Below are positions 1-9,038 of a stretch of DNA of 64,000 bases, one piece after another. The stretch is from Candidatus Helarchaeota archaeon (lineage in GTDB: Archaea > Asgardarchaeota > Lokiarchaeia > Helarchaeales > RDOG01), in NCBI GenBank assembly GCA_019058315.1, contig JAHPZH010000001.1:1253432-1317431 (forward strand), written 5' to 3'. The notes under the pieces were generated by a model. That model saw only the letters and a program-made list of their open reading frames with translations, was not told the origin of the DNA and ran no database searches. Position 1 is the first letter of the stretch. The number at the start of each line of letters is the position of its first letter. Position numbers and translations under genes: made by a program.

Positions 1-925
1 TGAATGTAATTATACAATTTACAAATTCCCGGAAGTTATTGACTTTAATGATACCTGCTTGTTTTACTGCAGCGTTCCAAATATCTATTGATCCCGATAA
101 AGCTCCTGTATGAGTAAATGCAGCTTTTGCGCCAGCATCAGTAACTCCTCCTTTCCAAAGAATAACAGGCTTTTTTAATGATGCTTCTCGAAGAATTTTA
201 AAGAATCTTGGGCTATCTTTTTTGCGTACTCCTTCAATATAAGCACAAATAATTTTTGTTTTTTTATCATGTGTTAAATATTCAAGAAAATCAGTACAAG
301 TCAAATCTATTTGATTTCCATAACTAATAAATTTACTGATTCCGATTCCTAAATCTTTCAATTTGTACGCTAAATTTTGAGCTAGTCCACCCGATTGGGC
401 GATAAAACCGATATTACCCACCCGTAATGATAGATCTTGTCTAAAAGAAACTTTAGATTCAGGGCAATATATTCCCATGCAGTTAGGACCAATAACACGT
501 AAGGGTGGATTGTTTTTTTGATTGTTTAAAATTGAAATTAACTTATTTTCAAGCAAAGTACATTCATTTTTTCCTGTTTCAGAAAAACCTGATGTGAAAA
601 TTGTAACTAATTTTGCTTTTTTTTCAATACATTCCTTAAGAACTTGGGGAACTCGTGGTGCGGGAACGGTTATTACCGCATAATCTATAGGTTCAGAAAT
701 ATCCAATATTGATTTATAAAAAGGAATTCCATAAGCTGCATTTGGACCTTTGGGATTAATTGGGAACACTTTTCCGAGAAAACCAGCTAAAACAAAATTT
801 TGTAGCCAAAAATAATCATTTTTTTTCGATACCCCAATTAAAGCTACTGACTGTGGTTTAAAATATGAATCAAATTCTTTAAATTCTTCTTCATTCAAAA
901 ACAAGTCACCATCAAACGAATACAA
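1..925 (-). CDS. Acyl-CoA synthetase (ADP-forming), CoA-binding N-terminal part, truncated by window edge
   Basis: Reading the minus strand from a TTG at 925 gives an open frame of 308 codons that runs off base 1. The in-frame stop upstream is at 941-943, so TTG 925 or a nearby TTG is the start. The protein opens with a CoA-binding Rossmann segment (FKPQSVALIGVSKK), followed by VFPINPKG, VIGPNCMGIY and GFIAQSGGLAQN. These are hallmarks of the alpha part of NDP-forming acetyl/acyl-CoA synthetases and succinyl-CoA ligase-like enzymes. Such enzymes make ATP from acyl-CoA, ADP and phosphate in fermenting archaea. The phospho-histidine region and any fused ATP-grasp domain lie outside the window, so subunit organisation and substrate cannot be read. 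No clear Shine-Dalgarno precedes the start. Confidence 0.85.
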   Translation of the reverse strand, partial: MYSFDGDLFLNEEEFKEFDSYFKPQSVALIGVSKKNDYFWLQNFVLAGFLGKVFPINPKGPNAAYGIPFYKSILDISEPIDYAVITVPAPRVPQVLKECIEKKAKLVTIFTSGFSETGKNECTLLENKLISILNNQKNNPPLRVIGPNCMGIYCPESKVSFRQDLSLRVGNIGFIAQSGGLAQNLAYKLKDLGIGISKFISYGNQIDLTCTDFLEYLTHDKKTKIICAYIEGVRKKDSPRFFKILREASLKKPVILWKGGVTDAGAKAAFTHTGALSGSIDIWNAAVKQAGIIKVNNFREFVNCIITF

Positions 926-1198
926 TAATTGGGTATTATTTTAATTTACGGTAATAAAAATTCATTTTAAATTTAATCCGATATCTTTTTAAAAAAAAGA
1001 AAAAATGACCTAATATCAAAAATCTTTACGCAGAATGATGAAAATCTTTTTCATAATGAAAATCTGAAGTGTAATATAAATAACCTGATATAAAATTCCA
1101 TTATCAATAAAAGGACAATTATTATAAAGTTTTTTTCAAATTTTTATTTAGAAATATACAGATTAAATATAGCAGAAATAATATGAGATGTTGAAATT

Positions 1199-1420
1199 AT
1201 GTGTTTAGCCATTCCAGCTAAAGTTTTAGAGATTGAGGGCGAATATGCTAAAGTAGATTTTGGGGGCATAATTAAGAAAGTATTAATTAACCTATTAGAA
1301 AAGGTCGAGATTGGAAATTACGTTATTGTTCATGCAGGTTATGCAATTGAAGTAATGAGCGAAGAAGAGGGAATAAAAACCAAAATTCTTTTGGATGAAA
1401 TGCTCACCTCTCTTGATTAA
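1199..1420 (+). CDS. hypC: Hydrogenase maturation chaperone HypC/HupF
   Basis: A 73-residue protein beginning MCLAIPAKV, the signature of HypC/HupF with the essential Cys2. It continues with VDFGG (19-23) and the G-x-YVIVHAGYAI strand (39-50, His45), as expected for the OB-fold chaperone. HypC works with HypD to carry the Fe(CN)2CO unit and deliver it to the large subunit of [NiFe] hydrogenase in the cytoplasm. Length is normal for the family. GAGATG lies 7 bases before the ATG and a TATA-like ATTAAATATA lies further upstream. No other hyp gene or hydrogenase subunit is in the window, so the gene is isolated from its usual partners. Confidence 0.93.
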   Translation: MCLAIPAKVLEIEGEYAKVDFGGIIKKVLINLLEKVEIGNYVIVHAGYAIEVMSEEEGIKTKILLDEMLTSLD

Positions 1421-1634
1421 TTTCATTTTTCAATTTCCTTTTTAATTCCAAATAAAACCATAAATGATTTATTTTTAACTCTTTTAACTTTATTAGTTTA
1501 ATTTTTCATTTGTATTATAATAATACAAAAGATTTGTTTTATTCGAATTATTAAAACAAAAATTTAAAAATTATGATAGAAAATTCTTTACAAAAATTAA
1601 ATTCATCACATAATTTTACATTAAGGATAATTAC

Positions 1635-2711
1635 ATGAGTTTAAATTTAACAATGGCTGCAATAATTGCTTTTATCTCAGCAGCTATTGTATTGGTATTA
1701 TTTTTCCAAAAATGGAGTGATTATTTAAAGACAAAATTTCCACAAGACTTAGCTCTGGCGTGTACATGGCTTTCCGTCTTTTTATATTCTTCAGCACAAG
1801 GATTAGCTTTCCAATTTCTCTCATTAGATTTATATCGTATTAGTTATTTCATTGCTGCATTTGTTAATATTTTTCTACTTATATTTAATGATTATATTTC
1901 GAAAGAATCAATTCATCCAATAAGATTAACTATAATAACGGGATTGTTTATTGTAGCATTAATTTCTTCATTTCTTCCAAATTCGATTATTCTCGATTTC
2001 TATCCTAATGGTGAATTAGGAATCTTCCAGGCGGGATATTTTCGAATCCTTGTAAATTTTCCTCTTGTTTTAACCTTCATAATTCTTATTTATTCTACTT
2101 CTAGATTATACTTAGAAGCTCCTCAGGAACTAAAGATTTACTGCGGTTTATATTTATTTGGAATGTTATTGATAGTTATAGGTCCTATTATTTTTATAAT
2201 TTTAAATTTAAATTTAATTTTTCCTGCATTTCACTTATTTTGGATGGCTATTAGCTCGGTAATAATTGGTATTACTTATTCTAAAGAACCAAGAATCGGT
2301 TATATATTACCATTTAAAGTTATAAAATTATCAGTTATTGAAATTAATCGAGGAATTTCTCTTTTTAATTATAATTGGAGTAAAAAGGAAGAATTGTTAG
2401 AGCAAGCTACTTTTTCTGCTATGATTCATGCAATTAATCAGTTCATTGGAGAAACATTGCAAAAAGGTTATATTCGTGAAATTATTTTAGAAAAAGCAAT
2501 CTTAATTGTACAGAAACAAGAAAAATACCCAATTGCATTTGTATTAATTTCCACTAAATCTTCTAAGTCTCTTAGAAAAGGTCTGAACTGCTTCATAGAA
2601 AGATTCATTAAAGAATATTCTGAATATTTTCAAATTCCTCATGATACTGAGAAATTTAAATCCGCTTCACATATAATTTTAGACTGTTTTTCCTTTGTTC
2701 CAGTATATTAA
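1635..2711 (+). CDS. Seven-helix membrane protein with C-terminal longin-like domain
   Basis: 358 residues. About seven hydrophobic helices fill residues 8-217 (roughly 8-28, 43-62, 66-86, 97-116, 135-158, 168-195, 198-217). A soluble tail of about 130 residues follows. The tail shows a strand-strand-helix-strand-strand-strand-helix order: KLSVIEI, ISLFNYNW, a helix around 254-274, IREIILEKA, LIVQKQ, IAFVLIST, then a helix around 310-332. That is the topology of longin/roadblock-like modules that regulate small GTPases. The same topology ends the three giant TPR proteins at 41.4-54.4 kb. I infer a membrane receptor or scaffold displaying a longin-like module in the cytosol; the ligand is unknown. 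AAGGAT sits 6 bases before the ATG. The 3-prime end overlaps the convergent Nudix gene by 4 bp. Confidence 0.7.
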   Translation: MSLNLTMAAIIAFISAAIVLVLFFQKWSDYLKTKFPQDLALACTWLSVFLYSSAQGLAFQFLSLDLYRISYFIAAFVNIFLLIFNDYISKESIHPIRLTIITGLFIVALISSFLPNSIILDFYPNGELGIFQAGYFRILVNFPLVLTFIILIYSTSRLYLEAPQELKIYCGLYLFGMLLIVIGPIIFIILNLNLIFPAFHLFWMAISSVIIGITYSKEPRIGYILPFKVIKLSVIEINRGISLFNYNWSKKEELLEQATFSAMIHAINQFIGETLQKGYIREIILEKAILIVQKQEKYPIAFVLISTKSSKSLRKGLNCFIERFIKEYSEYFQIPHDTEKFKSASHIILDCFSFVPVY

Positions 2712-3145
2712 TCCCATTTACCGATATTCATAAACCGAAATAATTCTTTTAAAGTATATGGCATAGGATATTTTGGAACATCTTCAAATTTAACCCATTT
2801 AGCATTTAATGCATCATCTTGAGCTTGAGCTTCCCCTTTAAATGAAGTAGTTTTATAATCAAAAATTGCAAAATGATATAAAACGTTATTTTCTTCATCC
2901 CAAATAACCTTAGTTACAGCATCGACAAATTCTACTTTATCAACTTTTATACCAGTTTCTTCATAGACTTCACGAATTGCAGCTTCTTCAGCAGTTTCTC
3001 CATTTTCAATGAGCCCTCCAGGTATTGACCAAAGACCCTTATCAGGTTCTGCGGCTCTTTGTATCATTAATATTTTTCCATCTCTAATTAAAACCGTCCC
3101 AACTCCGCCAATAGGGCGGGATGGGTGTTTTCTACTTGTTTCCAT
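2708..3145 (-). CDS. Nudix hydrolase
   Basis: 145 residues with a complete Nudix box at 44-66: G44, E50, then R58-E59 and E62-E63 before G65. These residues bind the divalent metal and catalyse cleavage of nucleoside diphosphates linked to another group. GLWSIPGG just before the box is typical of ADP-ribose or (d)NTP pyrophosphatases. The substrate cannot be decided from the sequence. A short basic N-terminus precedes a normal-sized domain, and no other domain is present. The gene is convergent with the 7TM-longin gene, sharing 4 bp at their ends. It lies 34 bp downstream of the tandem winged-helix gene on the same strand and could be cotranscribed with it. Confidence 0.92.
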   Translation of the reverse strand: METSRKHPSRPIGGVGTVLIRDGKILMIQRAAEPDKGLWSIPGGLIENGETAEEAAIREVYEETGIKVDKVEFVDAVTKVIWDEENNVLYHFAIFDYKTTSFKGEAQAQDDALNAKWVKFEDVPKYPMPYTLKELFRFMNIGKWD

Positions 3146-3179
3146 ATAATAGCAACCCTTGATCTTTTAAAATTCTTTT

Positions 3180-4619
3180 CTATTTCAGGAAAAATTCGTT
3201 ATTTGTTAATTCTCCATGTATAAGACCAAATTCAAGCATGTATTTTATTAATCTAACTAATATCTTTGCATCTATTTTTGCGGATTTAGCAACTTCACTT
3301 AAAAGAGATTTTTTTGATTTTTTCAAGATATCCATTAGAATAAATAACATTTTTTCTTCTTTAATAATTTCAGATTTATCCCAAGTCACTATAACTCTTA
3401 AATTGTGTTGTTTAATTAATTTTTCTACATGTTTCACAAGGTCTTGAGGAGGTAATTTAAAATTTTCATTAATAGTTTTGAATTTAATTCGTTCATTTTT
3501 TTCTATAAAATCCATAATCGTTTTATTTAATATTTGATAAGTGAAAAATTTGCTTTCATCATTAGAAACTAATCCACTAATCTTCTGATTTGATATTAAT
3601 TTTTTAAGTAGACTTGATGTATTTTTTGGACCTAATCTGATTTTTTCTTGAATTTCCATGATATTTAAAACATCTTGATTTTTTTCATTTATTATATTAA
3701 TGATTTCATCAAAAACTTTTTCCTCTGATACATATTCAGTTTCATCTAAAGTAAAAAATCCTCGTATTACATTATTTTTTTCTAGAATGTTAAGTTCATT
3801 TTTTAACATATCAATTTCCTTAATTCCAAATTTTTTTTGGAGATCTGAAGTTTTAACCCTACCAGTTCTTTTAATAAAATTTGATATTTCTTTGGTGATA
3901 ATATTTTGAGGAACAAAATATTCTTGATCTTCTGTAAAATTACCTCTTATTTTATTCCAAGAAATTAAATTATCGATCCAGATTCTTGCCCGTTTCTTAC
4001 CAAGAGCTGCATCAATAGCATTTTTAGCTAGTGCCTCCCACTCATTTAAATCAGAATCCTTATCATCCTTAATATCAGTTATCAAAGATGTTAAATCAAT
4101 ATCTTCATTAGATTCGATCAAATCATCTATGAAATCAGCTAACTCAGATAAATGAACTTTTCCTTTTTTTAAAATTGATAGCATTTGATTTTGTTCTATT
4201 TCACTTACATGAAAAAACATATAATTTTCAGAAATATCGAAAAATCCATGTTGAATATCTTGACTGCATAGATCATTTATTATTTTGTAAATAATTTCAA
4301 GTGGAACTCCAAAATCTTGACTTTGTTTTTTGAGATCTAATTTAAAGATTCCTTCTATATTATTATTTAATTGTTCTTTCAAATAATCATATGTAATAAA
4401 TTCAGTATCTAAAAACGTAAAATAACCTATAATTTGCTCATCTTTGATTAAATCCTCTAATTCCTTTTTTACTTCCGGGATCACCAATCCTAATTCATTT
4501 GAAAAGAGTTCAATATTAAAAATTCCTCTTTTCATTACTTCTTTTTTAATTTTTACCTTCCTAGGATCTAATTCATCTTTTATTTTCTCAATCTTATTTT
4601 TTATTTTTTCAAACATCAA
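3180..4619 (-). CDS. Tandem winged-helix protein, UFL1-like
   Basis: 479 residues with no membrane segments. At least five repeating units each read as helix, helix, then a beta wing ending in a hydrophobic pair such as IIGYFTFLD, IQHGFFDIS, VIRGFFTLD or KISGLVSND. GRVKTSDLQKKFGI (near 254-267) and the spacing to the following wing resemble the winged-helix/PCI-like repeats at the start of UFL1, the UFM1 ligase scaffold reported in some Asgard genomes. I see no UFM1 or UFC1 gene here, so the UFL1 link is a hypothesis based on pattern. A tandem winged-helix DNA- or RNA-binding protein, or another PCI-type scaffold, remains possible. Codon use matches the neighbours. The gene lies between argS (upstream) and the Nudix gene on the same strand. 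Confidence 0.5.
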   Translation of the reverse strand: MMFEKIKNKIEKIKDELDPRKVKIKKEVMKRGIFNIELFSNELGLVIPEVKKELEDLIKDEQIIGYFTFLDTEFITYDYLKEQLNNNIEGIFKLDLKKQSQDFGVPLEIIYKIINDLCSQDIQHGFFDISENYMFFHVSEIEQNQMLSILKKGKVHLSELADFIDDLIESNEDIDLTSLITDIKDDKDSDLNEWEALAKNAIDAALGKKRARIWIDNLISWNKIRGNFTEDQEYFVPQNIITKEISNFIKRTGRVKTSDLQKKFGIKEIDMLKNELNILEKNNVIRGFFTLDETEYVSEEKVFDEIINIINEKNQDVLNIMEIQEKIRLGPKNTSSLLKKLISNQKISGLVSNDESKFFTYQILNKTIMDFIEKNERIKFKTINENFKLPPQDLVKHVEKLIKQHNLRVIVTWDKSEIIKEEKMLFILMDILKKSKKSLLSEVAKSAKIDAKILVRLIKYMLEFGLIHGELTNNEFFLK

Positions 4620-4685
4620 AATCTTCTTTATTATTGTTTCTCATTTAAAAATTAATAATTAGGTTTTAAATTAGTCCATCAAACC

Positions 4686-6659
4686 TTACATACGTTCCGG
4701 GATTTTAATTCCCATTAATTTTTCTAGGCCTATTTCAAAAACTATTTGTACTGCTTTTACCAAGGCTAATCTTGAATTCTTTAAATCTTCATTTTCTGCA
4801 TTTAGGACCTGACAAGCATGATAGAAATCTGAAAATTTATCAGCTAATTGTAATAAATATTCAGGAAGCTGATGAATTGTAAAATTTTCTATTATATTTT
4901 TTATTAAATTTGGAAGCTTGGATAGATGTTTAATTAATTCTTTTTCTGTTGGATCCGTTAATTGAGAATAATCAGGATTTTTTAATTCTCCTCCATGTTT
5001 TTTTAAGATGCTATTTGCCCTAACTGCAGCGTATTGAATATAAGGACAACTGTCACCTTCAAAATTCAAAACGTCCTGCCATTTTATTATTATTTTTCGT
5101 TCTCTTTTAAACTTTGCAATATAATATTTTATTGCTCCAACTCCAATTTTTTCAGCTAATTCTTTCATATACTCTTCTGAATATTCTTTCTCATGACGTT
5201 TTTTTACTTCTTCATAAGCTAATTCGACTGCTTTATCGATAGCTATATCTGCTTGATAGCCTTTCCAAGTTCCTCTACGCCCTGAGAAAGAATCATCAGG
5301 TAAACCGACATGTTCAAAGCTAAGATGGTGAGAATTTAAATATGCGTCTTCATAACCTATAGCTTTCATAGAATAAAAAACAACTTGCTGAGAATCTGTT
5401 TGTTCAGATCCGATAACATTTATTGATATATCTCCTCTTCCAAATCTCTTCATCGGGTCTCCATTCATATTAGTTTCCCATAAAACTTGCCCATTAGGTT
5501 GCTTAATTTTTTCTCGATAATTAAAAGTAGATTCTACAAGATTCATTTTAAATGCATGAAGACCAATGTCTCTACCAGTATATGTAGGGACATCATTTGA
5601 ACGAACAATAATTTTATATGGTTTAGTCTTCTTTTTGTATTCTTTATCAACTTCGGACATATTAACTACTATACAACCTGCATCAGGTCCCTCTTTTATT
5701 TTGTAGACATTTTTAGATTTTAATATTTTACTTAGCACTTCCTCAAATATGCCACTATGAATGACATCACTTTCCCAAATAATTAAATCATAAAAAATAT
5801 TCATTCTCCAAGCTGTTTCTAATTGTCCTAATGTAGCTCTTTTCACAATATCTTCTGCTTTTTTGGAGTATTTATTATTACCATGTTCCATCATTTTAAT
5901 AATATCACTTACTTTCGTTTCAAATTCTTCGTTTTTAGCAATTTTTTGCGAAGCATCAACATAAAGTAACCCCAAATAATAATCAATTTTAAAATTAGTA
6001 ATATCTAATTCTATAAAAAATGGTAAAAAGAAGAGATATGGAAAATAGTTAATGGGACTATCATCTTCTAAAAATCTCCAAACTAATACAGCAATCTGTC
6101 TTCCCAAATTATCCATATAATTTTCTACTTCTACATTAAATCCTCCTTTTCTATAGATCCGAGAAATTATATCGCCTAAGACACCACATCTTAAAGTCCC
6201 TAAATGTAAAGGTTTATTAGGATTTGCAGAAGTATGCTCTATTATAGCTTTTTTTTCTTGTCCTACATCAAGATTTCCATAATTGTTATTAGATTTTAAA
6301 ATTTCCCCTAATGCAAATTTTGAATACTTTTCCCAATTTAGGTAGAAATTAATATGGCCCCCACCCGCAATTTCAACTTTATTTATTAATGATGTGTTAG
6401 AAATTGAAATATTATTTAAAATATCTTCAGCTATTTTATTGGGAGACTTTTTTAACTTCTTTGCCAATGAGAATGCTATTGGAGTAGAAAATTCTCCAAA
6501 ATTTGGATCGGGTGGTTCATTAATCATTCTTTCCCACTTGATCCAATCTAACTTTAAATTTATATTTTTTAAAGCAGAAAATAAATTGTTTTTTATTTCT
6601 TTTTTAACAAAATTCCATGGATCAGAGTATTTGGGAATTAAACTGCTATCTTTACTCAT
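4686..6659 (-). CDS. argS: Arginyl-tRNA synthetase
   Basis: 657 residues, at the long end for archaeal ArgRS. The N-terminal additional domain (about 10-110) is followed by the class I signature HTSANPNKPLHLGT with HLGT at 152-155. The KMSKS-equivalent loop reads FSGRRGTWKG in the second half of the catalytic core, a class-typical deviation in which the first Lys is not conserved. The C-terminal DALR anticodon-binding domain starts near 520 (YIQYAAVRAN) and ends at the C-terminus with GLEKLMGIKIPERM. The enzyme charges tRNA-Arg in the cytoplasm, needing the tRNA for arginine activation. It begins with ATG and has 67 bp to the downstream winged-helix gene on the same strand. Confidence 0.97.
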   Translation of the reverse strand: MSKDSSLIPKYSDPWNFVKKEIKNNLFSALKNINLKLDWIKWERMINEPPDPNFGEFSTPIAFSLAKKLKKSPNKIAEDILNNISISNTSLINKVEIAGGGHINFYLNWEKYSKFALGEILKSNNNYGNLDVGQEKKAIIEHTSANPNKPLHLGTLRCGVLGDIISRIYRKGGFNVEVENYMDNLGRQIAVLVWRFLEDDSPINYFPYLFFLPFFIELDITNFKIDYYLGLLYVDASQKIAKNEEFETKVSDIIKMMEHGNNKYSKKAEDIVKRATLGQLETAWRMNIFYDLIIWESDVIHSGIFEEVLSKILKSKNVYKIKEGPDAGCIVVNMSEVDKEYKKKTKPYKIIVRSNDVPTYTGRDIGLHAFKMNLVESTFNYREKIKQPNGQVLWETNMNGDPMKRFGRGDISINVIGSEQTDSQQVVFYSMKAIGYEDAYLNSHHLSFEHVGLPDDSFSGRRGTWKGYQADIAIDKAVELAYEEVKKRHEKEYSEEYMKELAEKIGVGAIKYYIAKFKRERKIIIKWQDVLNFEGDSCPYIQYAAVRANSILKKHGGELKNPDYSQLTDPTEKELIKHLSKLPNLIKNIIENFTIHQLPEYLLQLADKFSDFYHACQVLNAENEDLKNSRLALVKAVQIVFEIGLEKLMGIKIPERM

Positions 6660-6878
6660 TTAAAATCACGAATTTTACCAGTTACAATCACTATTTTCAT
6701 GTGTAATTAATAATTCTTTAACTAATTTTAGCTTTTCATATACAAGCTAACTATCGAAAAAAAATGGGAACTCTGAATATCAAATTAATCTATAATTTTT
6801 TATTCTTCAAAATTCTGAAAAATCGTAAAATAAGAAATTAAAGTGGAATTGAAAAATATTTAATGAAAAATTAAATTA

Positions 6879-7487
6879 TTAAGTGACTAATTTATATCCT
6901 TCTTTTGTTATCGTAGCGATCTGGAAATCGCCACCAGAGGCAATATCTCTCTTTCTTGCTGCGCTAATTGCTGCTTTTACAAGTTCAATACATTCTGTAA
7001 CACTCATATCAGGTTTGTATCTATTTTCAAGAACTCCTATTCCAACAATACTTCCACTCCCTGTAGCAGTGAAGGTTGTTTCTTCGAGTATCGAACCAAA
7101 TGGGTCAAGGCTATATAAGTGAGGACCTTGTTTATCCCAACCACCGCAAACTAACATTGTTATATAAGGAAACATCCTATTTTGAAACAAAATTGCAGCT
7201 GCTAGCTGAACAATCGATTTAACCATCATATCTTTATTCGATTCAAGTTGTCTAAGACTCGCCAAAGCAGTCAAAGTTCTTATAAGTTGCTGGCTATCAG
7301 CCACTCCACCAGATATGGTCATAGCAATATATTTAGTTACTTTAAATAATTTGGTAGCTGTTTTAGACGCAACAAAATATCCAGCTGTAGCTTGACTCTC
7401 GGTAGCTAGAACTACACCATCTTTACAAATAAGTCCCATAGTTGTTGTCCCAGTTTTGACAATTTTATTTTCTAAATTACTTTCCAT
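6879..7487 (-). CDS. psmB: Proteasome beta subunit
   Basis: 202 residues. A 13-residue propeptide ends at KTG, and autocleavage before Thr14 would expose the TTTMG N-terminal nucleophile. Glu and Lys equivalents of residues 17 and 33 of the mature subunit are visible in VVLATESQAT and ATKLFKV. GGVADSQ, TGSGS and KRDIASGGD fit the core of the Ntn hydrolase fold. It forms the inner rings of the 20S core particle with alpha subunits, which are not encoded here. The minus-strand upstream region carries an AATTTAAATTAAA TATA-like element roughly 45 bases before the ATG. The gene appears monocistronic, with gene-free stretches on both sides. Confidence 0.97.
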   Translation of the reverse strand: MESNLENKIVKTGTTTMGLICKDGVVLATESQATAGYFVASKTATKLFKVTKYIAMTISGGVADSQQLIRTLTALASLRQLESNKDMMVKSIVQLAAAILFQNRMFPYITMLVCGGWDKQGPHLYSLDPFGSILEETTFTATGSGSIVGIGVLENRYKPDMSVTECIELVKAAISAARKRDIASGGDFQIATITKEGYKLVT

Positions 7488-7695
7488 TTTACTTCAACAC
7501 CATTTAACCAAAATAATATGAATTTAATTTAAATTCTTTTTTACGGGATTTTTTTATTCTAATATAGAAATTATAAAAAATATGAATATTTAGATTATTA
7601 AAACATATTTATTTAATTGATTACCAGATAAGAAATTATTGTATTAAAATCATTCCAAGTAACTTAAAATTAATTTTAACATATTAAAATAAATC

Positions 7696-7714
7696 AAAAA
7701 AAATGAAAAAAAAA
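7696..7714 (-). terminator. Double oligo-T terminator after the 137-residue membrane protein gene
   Basis: On the minus strand a run of nine T (7706-7714) and one of eight T (7696-7703) follow the stop of the upstream minus-strand gene by about 25 bases. Archaeal RNA polymerase terminates at such T-tracts without needing a hairpin. No stem-loop is visible. Confidence 0.5.
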
Positions 7715-7738
7715 GTATTTTATTCTGATTTTATTTTT

Positions 7739-8152
7739 TTAAGATCCAAATGCTTCCCATATTGGATCACTCCCCAGAATACAAACAAATAAGGCTTGAA
7801 ATGCCATTATTACTCCACCCCAATACATAGAACCATACCATGCCATACCAGCACAAATTATCATCACAATATGTTGAGTCTGAGTAAGAACCTCACCGTC
7901 CTTAATACTCATAAATGGACCAATGTTTGGTATGAAATAGAGAATTCCACTAGCAATACCTATAATTATAGCACTAATTGCGTATCCTGAGAGAGCTGGT
8001 CTGCCAAAACTGAAATTGAAAAATCCTCTTGGGGTCACAAATGCATCTGCCCATAGAAAACCCCATAAGATTGATAGACCAATTGCAGCAATAGGGGCAA
8101 TCCAATTTAATATTTTTCTTATATCATCTGCAGCGTCCCAAATTGCAGGCAT
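7739..8152 (-). CDS. Small polytopic membrane protein of unknown function
   Basis: 137 residues with about four hydrophobic helices near 15-35, 51-72, 92-106 and 108-128. Conserved-looking polar stretches lie between them (RPALSGYA, SIKDGEVLTQTQH). There is no signal peptide or recognisable catalytic motif. I do not recognise the family. It is the first of a run of small membrane proteins between 7.7 and 10.2 kb, separated from the next by 240 bp, so it probably has its own promoter. It ends before a strong minus-strand double T-tract. Codon use and initiation at ATG look native. A structural membrane role or a small channel are possibilities I cannot separate. Confidence 0.7.
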   Translation of the reverse strand: MPAIWDAADDIRKILNWIAPIAAIGLSILWGFLWADAFVTPRGFFNFSFGRPALSGYAISAIIIGIASGILYFIPNIGPFMSIKDGEVLTQTQHIVMIICAGMAWYGSMYWGGVIMAFQALFVCILGSDPIWEAFGS

Positions 8153-8355
8153 AATACTTCACCATTTATTTTTATTTTTGATTCCTTTTTTTTTATTTTT
8201 AATAGATAAAAAAATAGTTATGACTTGGTTTTTATTTTGTAATTTAAAGTTTATCTAATTAGGCATAAAATATTATAAAAAGTTAAAATAATATAAAGAG
8301 TCTAATTAATCGCTTAAACTTGTTTTAAAATGGTTTAATCAAATTTAAATCAAAA

Positions 8356-8370
8356 TAAAAAAATAAAAAA
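8356..8370 (-). terminator. Oligo-T terminator after the 99-residue membrane protein gene
   Basis: On the minus strand two T-runs (six and seven T) separated by one A lie about 22 bases past the stop codon of the upstream minus-strand gene. No hairpin is present. This fits archaeal T-tract termination. Confidence 0.4.
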
Positions 8371-8392
8371 GTGATAAAACATAGGGTAAAGT

Positions 8393-8692
8393 TTAGACTC
8401 CGCCGCCTTCAAGGAAATCTTTGTTTATTTTTAAGAATAGAAGTAATACAGAACCAATTATTGCCAGAACTATTCCCAGCATTACCATTCCACCGGGGAG
8501 CATCGTAATAACAATGAGATAACCTATTAGTCCTAGAAACCAAACAAAGAAAATAGCAAAGAATCCATTTAATGTTCTACCATAAACAGCAAAGTTTGCC
8601 ACTGCAATTATTGAACCTGCTAATGCTAGAGCTATTCCTACCCATGTAAGTATATTTTCTACATTTTCTGGTATTTCAACCATTTTTATCAT
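8393..8692 (-). CDS. Three-helix small membrane protein of unknown function
   Basis: 99 residues with three hydrophobic helices (about 14-33, 41-62, 66-87) and a short acidic N-terminus (VEIPENVENIL). The tail is KINKDFLEGGGV. Two ATG starts are possible. The second, at 8683, is better placed for the GGATG five to ten bases upstream, which would make the product 96 residues starting MVEIPEN. A minus-strand TTTATATAAA at 8745-8754 is a good TATA box for it. I do not recognise the family. It resembles its neighbours only in being small, hydrophobic and monocistronic. Confidence 0.7.
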   Translation of the reverse strand: MIKMVEIPENVENILTWVGIALALAGSIIAVANFAVYGRTLNGFFAIFFVWFLGLIGYLIVITMLPGGMVMLGIVLAIIGSVLLLFLKINKDFLEGGGV

Positions 8693-9038
8693 CCATTACT
8701 CTTTTTTTTGGATATTTGTAATTATAGATAATTCATTTTTAAACTTTATATAAAATCTTGAATAATATCAAAATAATATCAGCTATAAAATCTCACATTA
8801 GACTTTTTATTTTTGACTTTAAAATTAATTTTTTATTAAAAAGAAAATAATTTATGGTAGTTACAAAAATATTAATCTCTAATTCTAATATATTGTGAAT
8901 GAATTCTATAATAATTTATAATTATCTTGATAACTTACAAGTCATTAAATTAGATTATTAAAGCTATAATATTTTTAAAATTTCATTAAGAGATATTTTT
9001 TAAATAATATTTTTCAAATAATTACATAGTGTAAAGTC
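8693..9038. other. Gene-free 346 bp divergent intergenic region
   Basis: Very AT-rich spacer between divergent genes. Apart from the minus-strand TATA box described separately and a weaker TTTTTAAAAT near 8972 that could serve the plus-strand gene, I see no RNA gene, repeat or relic coding frame. Confidence 0.6.
8745..8754 (-). promoter_or_regulatory. TATA box for the 99-residue membrane protein gene
   Basis: Minus-strand TTTATATAAA lies about 55-60 bases upstream of the ATG, matching the archaeal TATA consensus. It predicts transcription start near 8720-8724 and a short leader containing GGATG. Confidence 0.4.

Noticed and set aside
1035..1088. ATGATGA followed by CTGA at 1064 and 1085, resembling a box C/D guide RNA
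   Set aside because: No complementary terminal stem flanks the boxes, no C-prime box is seen and the spacing (22 bases to the first CTGA) is poor; short boxes are frequent by chance in AT-rich DNA.
3238..4662. Plus-strand open frames inside the winged-helix gene
   Set aside because: They are Phe/Ile/Ser-rich mirror readings of an AT-rich coding strand with no ribosome site; the minus-strand gene is clear.
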